Part shown: positions 45,327-53,598 of the stretch, one piece after another
Layout of the letters: each line of letters begins with the position of its first letter
Numbering within the stretch: the first letter of the stretch is position 1
Assembly (NCBI RefSeq): GCF_022447245.1
Contig: NZ_JAKVBC010000004.1
Coordinates: 62,001-126,000 of the forward strand
Direction: 5' to 3'
Length of the DNA stretch: 64,000 bases
DNA from: Kordia sp.
Lineage (GTDB): Bacteria; Bacteroidota; Bacteroidia; Flavobacteriales; Flavobacteriaceae
The notes under the pieces: generated by a model
The model's database searches: none
Seen by the model: the letters and a program-made list of their open reading frames with translations, nothing else
What the model was told of the DNA's origin: nothing
Translations under genes and position numbers: made by a program

Positions 45327-46472
45327 TTAAATTTTATTAATAATCGCAGCTGCCTTTTCGAGCGTTTCATCCGTTTTAGCGAAACAAAAACGCAATAATT
45401 TATGATCTTCTTTATTGGTATTGAATACTGAGAGCGGAATGGATGCTATTTTGTGTTCTCTTGTGAGCCTTTTAGCAAATTCCGTATCTTGTTCGTCTGT
45501 GATGGCATCATACGACAATACCTGAAAGTATGTTCCTTGTGAAGGTATCCATGTAAAACGTGAATCTTTAATTTCATTGAGAAAGAAATCTCTTTTTTCT
45601 TGAAAAAATGCAGGAAGCTGAATATAGTGCTCAGGTTTTTTTAAGTATTTTCCAATCCCAATTTGCATCGGATGATTTACAGAAAATACGTTGAACTGAT
45701 GCACTTTTTTGTATTCATCCATCAATTCTTTTGGAGCTACACAATAGCCCATTTTCCAGCCTGTATTGTGAAATGTTTTTCCAAAAGAAGCTGTAATAAA
45801 TGTGCGTTCGGCTAGTTTGGGAAATAAGGCTGCGCTTTGATGTTGTTCACCATCAAAAATAATGTGTTCGTAAACTTCATCACTCAACAGAATGATGTTT
45901 GTATTTTCTAAAATCGATGCTAATTCCAACATATCTTCTTTTGAAAATACTGTGCCACTTGGATTATGTGGCGTATTGATAATCATCATTTTTGTTTTTG
46001 AAGAAATGTTGCTTCTCACTTCATTCCAATTCACTGAAAATTCTTTTCCTTTCAACTGAATCGACACTACTTTTCCTCCATGTGCTTCCACAGCAGGCGC
46101 ATAACAATCATACGCAGGCGTAAATATGATGACTTCATCATTAGGACGTACAAAGGCACTTACAATGGTAAAAATAGCTTGTGTTGCTCCTGCTGTCACC
46201 ACAACTTCTGTATCTGGATTATAGTTTCTATGATACATATATTCCATCTTTTCGGCGATAGCTTCTCGTAAAATACTAGCACCTGACATTGGTGCATATT
46301 GATTGTAGTTTTCGCGCAAAGCTTGCTGTATCATTTCAATCAATACAGGATCGGAAGGGAAATTTGGAAATCCTTGTGCTAAATTGAGCGCATTTTCTTT
46401 GGCTGATAATTGGCTCATTACCGTAAATATAGTCGTTCCTACATTGGGAAGTTTGGATGTATGCTGGATCAT
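45327..46472 (-). CDS. PLP-dependent (methionine-type) aminotransferase
   Basis: 381 residues of fold type I, subgroup Ib. NLAQGFPNFPSDP near residue 30, AGATQAIFTIVSAF near 95, NTPHNPSGTVFSKED near 168, and the PLP-Lys segment ITASFGKTFHNTGWKMGY near 225-240 are visible. The closest well-known relatives are YbdL methionine and kynurenine-oxoglutarate aminotransferases. It is convergent to the RiPP genes and is probably unrelated to them. A G/T repeat sits directly upstream of its start. Confidence 0.9.
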   Translation of the reverse strand: MIQHTSKLPNVGTTIFTVMSQLSAKENALNLAQGFPNFPSDPVLIEMIQQALRENYNQYAPMSGASILREAIAEKMEYMYHRNYNPDTEVVVTAGATQAIFTIVSAFVRPNDEVIIFTPAYDCYAPAVEAHGGKVVSIQLKGKEFSVNWNEVRSNISSKTKMMIINTPHNPSGTVFSKEDMLELASILENTNIILLSDEVYEHIIFDGEQHQSAALFPKLAERTFITASFGKTFHNTGWKMGYCVAPKELMDEYKKVHQFNVFSVNHPMQIGIGKYLKKPEHYIQLPAFFQEKRDFFLNEIKDSRFTWIPSQGTYFQVLSYDAITDEQDTEFAKRLTREHKIASIPLSVFNTNKEDHKLLRFCFAKTDETLEKAAAIINKI

Positions 46473-46504
46473 TTTTTGGGTTTTGGGTTTTGAGTTTTGG
46501 GTTG
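46473..46504. repeat. TTTTGGG-type simple repeat at the aminotransferase start
   Basis: Directly before the ATG (minus strand) the plus strand reads four units of TTTTGGG/TTTTGAG. The mRNA leader of the aminotransferase would be CCCAAAA-rich. Confidence 0.7.
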
Positions 46505-46886
46505 TCTTTAATACTTTTTAAATCAAAAAATAAGCTGGTAAACTCATAAACTTTTCAACTTCTTAGTTGTTGATTCGTTAATCTACCAATTTATTTAATG
46601 GTTATTAAAAATACCTTTTTGTTCCCTTTTTGTAACGAATTCATAAATATTTTTTTGTGACACATAATTTTCTGTGAACTCTAATTATTATACAATTCAT
46701 AATTTAAAATTCAACATTTAGAATTTATTATTAAAAGTCGTCAATTTGAATGGTTCTGCGAAATGAAACTTAGAAAAATATGCATCTTGAAACACTTTCT
46801 TAAACATTAGATTACTACGGTAAACCCGTAACTTACTCTATAAGATATTACGTAGTATTACACTGATAACCATAAACTTATAAATT
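46505..46886 (+). other. Gene-free stretch before the precursor at 46887
   Basis: AT-rich DNA of 382 bp. I see no ORF with a family match and no clear TAnnTTTG box. It presumably holds the promoter of the precursor that follows. Confidence 0.35.
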
Positions 46887-47090
46887 ATGAAAAAAAGAAA
46901 ACTTACCGCTTTACAGTTAAACAAAAAGTCTATTTCTACATTTGCAAACAATGCAATTACTGGTGGTGATGATAGTAGATCAACTGGTTTTACACGATTA
47001 GATGCCTGTAATACTAAAGATGTTATTAGATGCTTGACGGGTGATGCCTGTCCAACTGTATTTGGATGTCCATCTTTTGTAAACTGTTAA
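46887..47090 (+). CDS. Double-glycine RiPP precursor
   Basis: 67 residues. The leader MKKRKLTALQLNKKSISTFA to AITGG follows the LxLNKKSIS pattern of the family. The core starts DDSRSTGFTRLDACNTKDV and holds five Cys, ending CPSFVNC. It is the most Cys-rich and longest core in the window. It lies upstream of its own terminator and outside any operon. Confidence 0.7.
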   Translation: MKKRKLTALQLNKKSISTFANNAITGGDDSRSTGFTRLDACNTKDVIRCLTGDACPTVFGCPSFVNC

Positions 47091-47098
47091 ATTATTTT

Positions 47099-47126
47099 AA
47101 GCGAACTGAAGTTCGCTTTCTTTTTT
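47099..47126 (+). terminator. Terminator after the precursor
   Basis: AAGCGAAC and GTTCGCTT pair around TGAA, followed by TCTTTTTTT, nine bases behind the stop. Confidence 0.85.
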
Positions 47127-47150
47127 TGAATTAAAGATTGTACGCATGCA

Positions 47151-47735
47151 TCAATTCAAATGCTTTTTTTCTAGCATTTCCATGAATAATTCTTTGAGAA
47201 TATCATTTTCTACATTATTGATGTAAACAGCCTGAAAATCATTTCGGAAGTCGCGAATTTTTTGAAGATTAATTCCTTTGTATCGAATATTACTACTTAC
47301 CTCATGCCATATTTCTAACAATCGACCAATAAGTCTTCTGTTGGTTTCAAACTGCGCGTTGAGTTGCCCTAGCATACTTTTGGTATAGCTGGTAAACAAA
47401 GGCATTCGTGCAAGTTTTTGCATAGCTGTATCCATGAACAATTGGATTTCTTGTTCATTTTGGAAATCGTAGAAACGGTATTTATCTTCAGTTTTACATT
47501 TTTTACACGCTACAATTGCAAAGGTATCCTTGATTATTTGCGTGCAATCATACATAGATTCATAATAGATTTCCAATCCCAAATTGGTATTAATGACCAA
47601 TACTTCACTTTTCACAAGTTCTGTCAGGAAATTTTTTAAAATGATGACTTGCTGATGCGAAATGATCAGTTGTTTCTTGTGATGTTTTTCGTTTATGTGG
47701 AGATATTTTAAAGACATAGCAATAACAATCTCCAA
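47151..47735 (-). CDS. Uncharacterised protein
   Basis: 194 residues, no signal peptide or membrane helix. MSLKYLHINEKHHKKQ from the second Met (47717) may be the real start. It is mainly helical and charged, with CKKCK near residue 78 as the only conspicuous motif. I recognise no family. It is a single gene convergent with the RiPP precursor at 46887. Confidence 0.5.
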   Translation of the reverse strand: MEIVIAMSLKYLHINEKHHKKQLIISHQQVIILKNFLTELVKSEVLVINTNLGLEIYYESMYDCTQIIKDTFAIVACKKCKTEDKYRFYDFQNEQEIQLFMDTAMQKLARMPLFTSYTKSMLGQLNAQFETNRRLIGRLLEIWHEVSSNIRYKGINLQKIRDFRNDFQAVYINNVENDILKELFMEMLEKKHLN

Positions 47736-47967
47736 TTTAACGAATTGAACAACACGAAATTGTTAAAGTTTATTATTTCGTATGATTTACATATTGAAAA
47801 GTAGTAGAAATAGCGATTGTGTCGTTTTGAAGAAATTTGAAATAAAACTCTTTATTTTACGTTTTTAATTCCACAACTTCTAATTAAATCTGTAATGCAT
47901 AAGATGGTATCAGAAGTGAGCGTCGAAATATTTAAATCTCAATTATCAAGCAAAACTATCCTAGTTT

Positions 47968-48672
47968 ATGAGGCACAGATTTCCTATCTCAATTATGTTA
48001 CTTTTTACTGTATTTATGAGTTGTGATTCACATCAAAAATTATCTAAAGAAAATCGTGTATTGAAAGATTCACCTGCCGTATTTCAAGAATTCTCTGAGA
48101 TAAAATCAGAAGCAATTGTGGAGCTTAAAAAAATGAATGTCGTATATCGTGGAATTGACAATGCACTAAAAATTGCAGTGCCTAATGCTCTAAATATTTC
48201 AGTAATGGCTCCGGGTTTAATAAATAAAGGAAATGGTAATTTTGTATTGCGTCCTCAAAAAGGCAAAGAAGTTATTCTTCAGATTGTAGCACAAATGCGA
48301 AGTGGAAAAACAATAAAATTCGAAAAAGTATTTCGGATTGAAGATATTGGAGATCCAATCGGTGTTATTAAAAATAAAAGCTTTGCGTACACTACTATAA
48401 AACTAACTAAAAAAGAGTTCATTAAAAGTGTTTTTAGCTTTGACATTTACAACTTTCTTCACTTTAGAAATTTAAAAGTTTCTGAATTTGACATACTTTT
48501 CCCTAATAACAAAATAATAAAAGTATCAGGTAATACTTTGAATAACGAAGCAATCAAACAAATAGAAGAACTCGAAATTGGAAATAAAATTCATATTCAC
48601 AATATCAAGGGTTATGGATACAGTGGAAGTTTAAAAAAAATAAGGTCTATTTATATTGAAATTGTCCCTTAA
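47968..48672 (+). CDS. Lipoprotein with GldM-C-terminal-like domains
   Basis: 234 residues. The signal ends in a lipobox, VFMSC, giving a lipidated Cys. NVVYRGIDNALKIAVPNA then ISVMAPGLINKGNGNF, LRPQKGKEVILQIVAQ and VFRIEDIGDPIGVIKNK follow the order of the C-terminal beta domains of GldM, the periplasmic rod of the T9SS motor. Full GldM is about 500 residues with an N-terminal membrane helix; here only the distal domains are present, on a lipid anchor. No other gld gene is adjacent. It may compete with or cap GldM, or serve another envelope role. Confidence 0.65.
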   Translation: MRHRFPISIMLLFTVFMSCDSHQKLSKENRVLKDSPAVFQEFSEIKSEAIVELKKMNVVYRGIDNALKIAVPNALNISVMAPGLINKGNGNFVLRPQKGKEVILQIVAQMRSGKTIKFEKVFRIEDIGDPIGVIKNKSFAYTTIKLTKKEFIKSVFSFDIYNFLHFRNLKVSEFDILFPNNKIIKVSGNTLNNEAIKQIEELEIGNKIHIHNIKGYGYSGSLKKIRSIYIEIVP

Positions 48673-48678
48673 AAATTA

Positions 48679-49596
48679 TTACTTCTGTATAAAGTTTTGT
48701 TTTTCCAATCCAGCCTCAACCGCTTTTTCAAGTACTGATGGTTCACTTCCCGGTCCAATAGTTAATAGTTTTGCTCCAGTTATTGGCATTCCTTTAAAAG
48801 GTCTTATCGTAACTTCACCATCTGGAGTGCGCTCGAAATAAACATAGTTTTCTTCATTTTGAATTTGTGTACAACCTTTTACACGTAGAATACTTTCTGG
48901 AATTGCATTACAAATATCATAAATACAATCCTTGTTTGGCAAGTTTGGTAAATCTACAGAGCAAGACGACCAATGCGCTTTGAGATGATCTAGCTTTTGT
49001 GGATTATTTTTTGAAGGCGAAAGTTTCGGTAATAGCGAAACGTCAATTGCGTCCGCGTGTATGATTTCTGCGAATGGATTGAATGTTTTCAATTCATTAA
49101 CTACAGTATCTAGTCTTTCTTTAGAAACATTTTCCGTATGTGTTAATACGAGTAAAGAAGATACTTGAATTTGATTGGCTTCTAATTCGTTATGTTCGCC
49201 TCTTTTTTGCCAGTTTTTTACATCTACCACTGAAATTTGAATTGGCGGCAAAAATCGTTCGTTAATTCCCACACCCAAAAAGCTCATCAAAGAACAAGCA
49301 TCAGAGGTTCCATTGGCCTCAATCAAAGTAACACCATTGGATCGTTCAGGAATTCTGTTTACAAACTCTCTCAACTCATGAATTCCACTGCAACAAATAC
49401 AACTTCCACTTAATGATCGTACCCACTTAGGGTTCATTTCTTCCATAAACTGCTGTACATCAAGATCAGCATTTTCATAATCATTTAAAATAATAAAAGG
49501 ATTCCAATCTTTTTCAAGATAGTTGTGCATTAATTGTTTTAACAAGGTAGTTTTTCCTGCTCCTAAAAACCCTACAACAGTGATGATAGCTTCCAT
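48679..49596 (-). CDS. CobW/COG0523-family GTPase
   Basis: 305 residues from ATG 49596, which places the P-loop GFLGAGKTTLLKQL near residues 8-21 as usual; an upstream ATG at 49641 is less likely. The GSCICCSG segment is the metal-binding CxCC motif of COG0523 metallochaperones. A C-terminal CobW domain follows (FERTPDGEVTIRPF). These G3E GTPases insert or deliver Zn, Co or Ni. No metal target or Zur site was seen nearby. It converges on the GldM-C-like lipoprotein gene. Confidence 0.88.
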   Translation of the reverse strand: MEAIITVVGFLGAGKTTLLKQLMHNYLEKDWNPFIILNDYENADLDVQQFMEEMNPKWVRSLSGSCICCSGIHELREFVNRIPERSNGVTLIEANGTSDACSLMSFLGVGINERFLPPIQISVVDVKNWQKRGEHNELEANQIQVSSLLVLTHTENVSKERLDTVVNELKTFNPFAEIIHADAIDVSLLPKLSPSKNNPQKLDHLKAHWSSCSVDLPNLPNKDCIYDICNAIPESILRVKGCTQIQNEENYVYFERTPDGEVTIRPFKGMPITGAKLLTIGPGSEPSVLEKAVEAGLEKQNFIQK

Positions 49597-49662
49597 TTTT
49601 AACTTTTTTTCTTGCCTTAAAAATACATCATTTTTTGTCATTGAAACCCATAATACATAAGA

Positions 49663-51441
49663 TTATTCTACAATTTTCATTTTCTTTAACAAAAATGAAG
49701 CGTTCATGTTAGAACAAATCCCTTTTTTGAGCAAATACCCAAAGAAAAGTTCGTCGTTGATAATTTCAGCATCAAAGAAATAGTTTTTTACTTGATCAAT
49801 TTCTTTTTCCAATTCACAGAGACTTAAATCGTGTGTAGCTATAATTCCTGCTGCGTTTTGAGAAGCGAGTTTTTGTACAATTTTTTTAGATCCCATTGCT
49901 TTATCATGACTGTTGGTTCCTTTTAGAATTTCATCCAAAATAATAAAGTAGGTGTCATTTTCAATTTTGTCTACAATCATTTTTAAGCGTTGCAATTCTG
50001 AAAAGAAGTACGAAGCGCCTTCTGCTAGTGAATCAGTCGTACGCATGCTTGTAATAAGCTTTATAGGCGAATACACTGCTTGTTTCGCACAAATTGGCAA
50101 TCCTACATTAGACATGACAATGCCTAAAGAAACGGTTCGCAAAAACGTACTTTTTCCAGCCATATTTGCACCTGTAACAATATAAAACTCTGAGTTTCCT
50201 ATTAAAAAATCGTTATCAACTCTGTTGGCTGCTCGCAACAATGGATGTCCTAATTGTCTTGCTTTGATGACTTCTTTGGCAGAAGTTTCAATTGTTGGAT
50301 ATGTAAATTGTGGATGGTTAAACGCAAAATTCCCTAAACTGTTGTAGGCATCAAAAAAAGTAACGACCTCAAACCATTGGGCTACTTTTTGACTGTGTTT
50401 TTGAATCCAAATTTCTATTTGATACGATTTCGAAATATCCCATAATAAAAACCCGTTTAAAAAGATTCCAACTAAAATATTATTTCGATTGTCTAAAGCA
50501 TCGATGCGTTTTGAAAATCCTTTAACCAAGGTAGAAGCCTTTTGCACATTACTGTGAATATTTCGTTGTTTTTCTTTTAGTAATTCTGACGAATATGTTT
50601 CTTCTTCAATTCGTTGTAATAAGTGTCCGTATTGCTGAAAAGTATCTTTGGCTTTGTTGGTATTGATGGAAAGTTGATTGATACTTTTTAAGAATTTAAC
50701 TGTAATTCCCAATCCTACAAAAAGCCATATTAGCGCTGTTAAAAATGGTAATATTCCCAAAGAAACCAAGGTAATAATGGCAATAGAGATTCCAGAAAAA
50801 ATCATGGGTAAAATTCGCATCGGTTTAGGAATAAAGCTTTTGTATTCCTGCAACCAACTCGTAATGCTTTTGGAGGTTGTTTCCACTTTTATCAATAAAG
50901 CAATAGCAGAAAAATGTTGTCGCCAATTTGCCTTTTGAGCCAATTCTTGTATGGCTTCTTGTCGTTTGGCAATCGTTGAAATATCATTACTCGCTAGCAA
51001 AGCTGCTAATTCGTTTTTTCCTTCTTTTGTAGTTGATCTATTTATATATTGAAAAAAAGAAGCATTCCCAAAGAGATCAATATCATAACTAAACTCATGA
51101 GACGCATCTAAAAATTCTTCGCCTGTAGGCAATTTAGAAAGATCGCCATTTAACACATCCAGTTCTAGTTGATTACATTGAATCAAGGCTTTTAGTTTAT
51201 TGCTTTTATACACCAAATCTGAATGACGAAAGACTAAAAATAGAAAAATTGCCATTCCGACTGCTGAAGTCATTACCACATACGCCCATTGTCCGAACAA
51301 GAGATAAATTGAGAATGCAATACTTAAAAAAACGACCAATCGTAAAAAACTTGATTGATTGAGTTTTCGACGTTGTATTTTTAATTCGGCTTCAAATTTG
51401 GCTTTTTGTTCTGTGTAAAAGGCTTTAGGGTCTTGCATCAT
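49663..51441 (-). CDS. Membrane-linked MutS-domain-V ATPase
   Basis: 592 residues. The C-terminal ATPase (about 400-592) is that of MutS: ITGANMAGKSTFLRTVSLGI near 420, a Walker B FIILDEILKGTNSHDKA, and the switch IATHDLSLCELE. The N-terminal half has hydrophobic helices (about 30-70 and 210-250) and no mismatch-binding domain, so repair is unlikely. As I recall, this type is common in Bacteroidota and of unknown function. Spacing of 66 bp to the CobW gene, same strand, allows co-transcription. Confidence 0.85.
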   Translation of the reverse strand: MMQDPKAFYTEQKAKFEAELKIQRRKLNQSSFLRLVVFLSIAFSIYLLFGQWAYVVMTSAVGMAIFLFLVFRHSDLVYKSNKLKALIQCNQLELDVLNGDLSKLPTGEEFLDASHEFSYDIDLFGNASFFQYINRSTTKEGKNELAALLASNDISTIAKRQEAIQELAQKANWRQHFSAIALLIKVETTSKSITSWLQEYKSFIPKPMRILPMIFSGISIAIITLVSLGILPFLTALIWLFVGLGITVKFLKSINQLSINTNKAKDTFQQYGHLLQRIEEETYSSELLKEKQRNIHSNVQKASTLVKGFSKRIDALDNRNNILVGIFLNGFLLWDISKSYQIEIWIQKHSQKVAQWFEVVTFFDAYNSLGNFAFNHPQFTYPTIETSAKEVIKARQLGHPLLRAANRVDNDFLIGNSEFYIVTGANMAGKSTFLRTVSLGIVMSNVGLPICAKQAVYSPIKLITSMRTTDSLAEGASYFFSELQRLKMIVDKIENDTYFIILDEILKGTNSHDKAMGSKKIVQKLASQNAAGIIATHDLSLCELEKEIDQVKNYFFDAEIINDELFFGYLLKKGICSNMNASFLLKKMKIVE

Positions 51442-51744
51442 GATTCACTAAGAAATATCGTAACAAGAAACAAAAAAAAATACAAAACAAATAGCTTTGC
51501 GTTCGTTAGTATTTCATCCTAAGAAAAGTTTAACAATTATACGTACTCGATACTACTTTTTGATAAACCTCAACACTCTTTTTCTAGTTGGATAAAATAC
51601 ATTCCTTTGCTTAATTGCTGTACATTTATACTTTTAGTTTTATCTACAATTCCAATTAATAAGGTTTTACCAGACTGGAATGTTTACATTTGATTGGACA
51701 TAGAGTTAAGAGATTAAATTATTAATTAACTCAACTTTGAAAAG

Positions 51745-52059
51745 ATGTCAACAAAACGAAAGACTCACACAGAGTCATTTAAGCGCAAAGCTCTAGCATT
51801 AAGCCATCAAAAGGGTAATGTAGAAGAAACTTTCCGAGAATTAGGATTATCAACATCAGTGTTGCAACGTTGGTGAAAAGCGTATAATGAATATGGTCAA
51901 AACAGTTTTCCAGGACGCGCAAATCCAAAACAAACAGATGATCAAAAAGAAATAGCCAAACTAAAGAAACAATTACCAGAGTGTCCCTTAGAGAATGAAA
52001 TATTAAAAAAAGCGGTAAGCATCTTTTCCAAGAGCGACAGGACAACTATAGATTTATAA
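51745..52059 (+). pseudogene. IS3 transposase OrfA, one internal TGA
   Basis: From ATG 51745 the frame reads a helix-turn-helix OrfA (SFKRKALALSHQKGNVEETF, LSTSVLQRW), TGA at about residue 44, then KAYNEYGQNSFPG, a Leu/Lys coiled coil and LKKAVSIFSKSDR, as in IS3-family OrfA. The TGA replaces one codon after Trp. OrfB follows in another frame. Confidence 0.8.
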
Positions 52060-52595
52060 AGCACCATAAATTGAAGTATCCAGTTGAGAAGATGTGTAAA
52101 GTATTATAAGTAAGTAGGAGTAGTTATTATAGTTGGTTGAGCAAAGGTCCATCAAAACGATGGTTAAACAATCATTCTATTATGTATTTCATCAAACATA
52201 TTTTTGAATATAGTTATCAAAGCTATGGAGCAGAAAGAATGAAAGCTGAATTAGAAAAATATGATCATTATGTATCTAAACGCAAAATAGCAAGATTAAT
52301 GCGAGAACTTAATCTAATTGTAAAGCGTAAACATAGTTTAAAATTACAACAGATAGCAATCATACCTATCCTGTAGCAGCTAATCTATTAGATCAGGATT
52401 TTAAAGTCCATAGAAAAAATTAAGTATGGGTATATGATATTACCTATTTACACACTAGCAAAGGTTGGCTGTATTTAACTGTAATTATTGATTTTTCATT
52501 CAGATAGAGGCTCGCAATATGCAAGTAATCTATTCGCTTCTGTTCTTAAAAGTTATAAAGGGTTTGTCAAACAATCTATGAGTAGAAAAGCAGCA
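52020..52595 (+). pseudogene. IS3 transposase OrfB, frameshifted and internally deleted
   Basis: RFIKHHKLKYPVEKMCKVL opens the HTH_21 part, then a stop, then SRSSYYSWLSKGPSKRW and YGAERMKAELEKYDHYVSKR up to NLIVKRKHS. The frame shifts to TYPVAANLLDQDF, meets TAA, and goes on VWVYDITYLHTSKGWLYLT, the first catalytic Asp region. It then jumps to HSDRGSQYASNLF, so the second half of the catalytic core is missing. Confidence 0.78.
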
Positions 52596-52717
52596 TAAAT
52601 CCCTTAACTTTTTGTCTAATTTTTTGTTGTTATTCCATACAATTCGATATTACTAACAAGCATACAGGTAGAAAGAATTTTAATCGTAACATAGTGCGTT
52701 TTTTTAATGAAAATAAA

Positions 52718-52753
52718 TAAAAAATCCCAAGCAGGTCATACTTGGGATTTTTT
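52718..52753 (-). terminator. Terminator of the sdhCAB operon
   Basis: AAAATCCCAAG and CTTGGGATTTT pair perfectly around a 9-base loop. On the minus strand the hairpin is followed by a T-run, 23 bp behind sdhB. Confidence 0.85.
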
Positions 52754-52775
52754 TAGATATATGGATTGTTAAATT

Positions 52776-53522
52776 TTATCCTTTAAAAGAAGCTTTTAAA
52801 TACTCACGATTCATACGTGCAATATTTTCAAGTGAAATTCCTTTCGGGCATTCTACTTCACAAGCTCCAGTATTGGTACAGTTTCCAAAACCTTCTTCGT
52901 CCATTTGCTTTACCATGTTTAATACACGATCTGTTGCTTCAACTTGTCCTTGCGGTAATAATGCAAACTGCGATACTTTTGCAGAAACAAATAACATAGC
53001 ACTTGAGTTTTTACAACTTGCTACACAAGCTCCACAACCAATACATGTTGCAGCATCAAAAGCAGTATCTGCATCATGCTTGTTAATAGGAATTGCATTA
53101 GCATCAATGGTATTTCCTGAAGTATTCACAGAAACAAATCCTCCTGCATGTTGTACACGATCAAAAGCACTTCTATCTACCACTAAATCTTTGATTACAG
53201 GAAACGCCTTAGCTCTAAATGGTTCAATATAAATAGTATCTCCATCTTTAAACTTTCGCATATGTAACTGACAGGTTGTTACGCCACGATCTGGTCCGTG
53301 CGCTTCTCCATTAATATATAAAGAACACATTCCACAGATTCCTTCACGACAATCATGGTCAAACGCAACTGGCTCATCTCCTTTTGTAATGAGTTCACTA
53401 TTCAGAACGTCCAGCATTTCAAGGAAAGACATATCTGGAGAAACATCGGTGATTTGGTAATCAACCATTTTTCCTTTATCATTTGCGCCTTTTTGACGCC
53501 ATATTTTTAATGTTAAATTCAT
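52776..53522 (-). CDS. sdhB: Succinate dehydrogenase/fumarate reductase iron-sulfur subunit
   Basis: 248 residues. The 2Fe-2S cysteines lie in [12 protein letters not shown] and the later VTTCQLHM, the 4Fe-4S site in [11 protein letters not shown], and the third cluster in [14 protein letters not shown]. It carries electrons from the flavoprotein to the membrane quinone site. The order sdhC-sdhA-sdhB on one strand with gaps of 15 and 76 bp forms the complex II operon. This is the Bacteroidota/epsilon-type complex with a single cytochrome subunit. Confidence 0.96.
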   Translation of the reverse strand: MNLTLKIWRQKGANDKGKMVDYQITDVSPDMSFLEMLDVLNSELITKGDEPVAFDHDCREGICGMCSLYINGEAHGPDRGVTTCQLHMRKFKDGDTIYIEPFRAKAFPVIKDLVVDRSAFDRVQHAGGFVSVNTSGNTIDANAIPINKHDADTAFDAATCIGCGACVASCKNSSAMLFVSAKVSQFALLPQGQVEATDRVLNMVKQMDEEGFGNCTNTGACEVECPKGISLENIARMNREYLKASFKG

Positions 53523-53598
53523 ACAATTTAGATTTTAGTATTGAGTATTGAGTATTGAGCAGTTAGCTTCCTAACATCTCATGTCTCAACACTACTAT

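Larger units (their letters stand above)
51676..52637 (+). mobile_element. Deleted IS3-family insertion sequence remnant
   Basis: Imperfect inverted ends of about 38 bp start TGGAAT at 51676 and end ATTCCA at 52637; the shared part includes GACA and GTTAAG blocks. Inside are OrfA and OrfB fragments. With 962 bp the element is shorter than the usual 1.2-1.5 kb. The loss removes the middle of the DDE core, between YDITYLH and HSDRGSQYAS. No 3-bp target duplication matches exactly (GAC versus TAC). It cannot move by itself. Confidence 0.8.
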
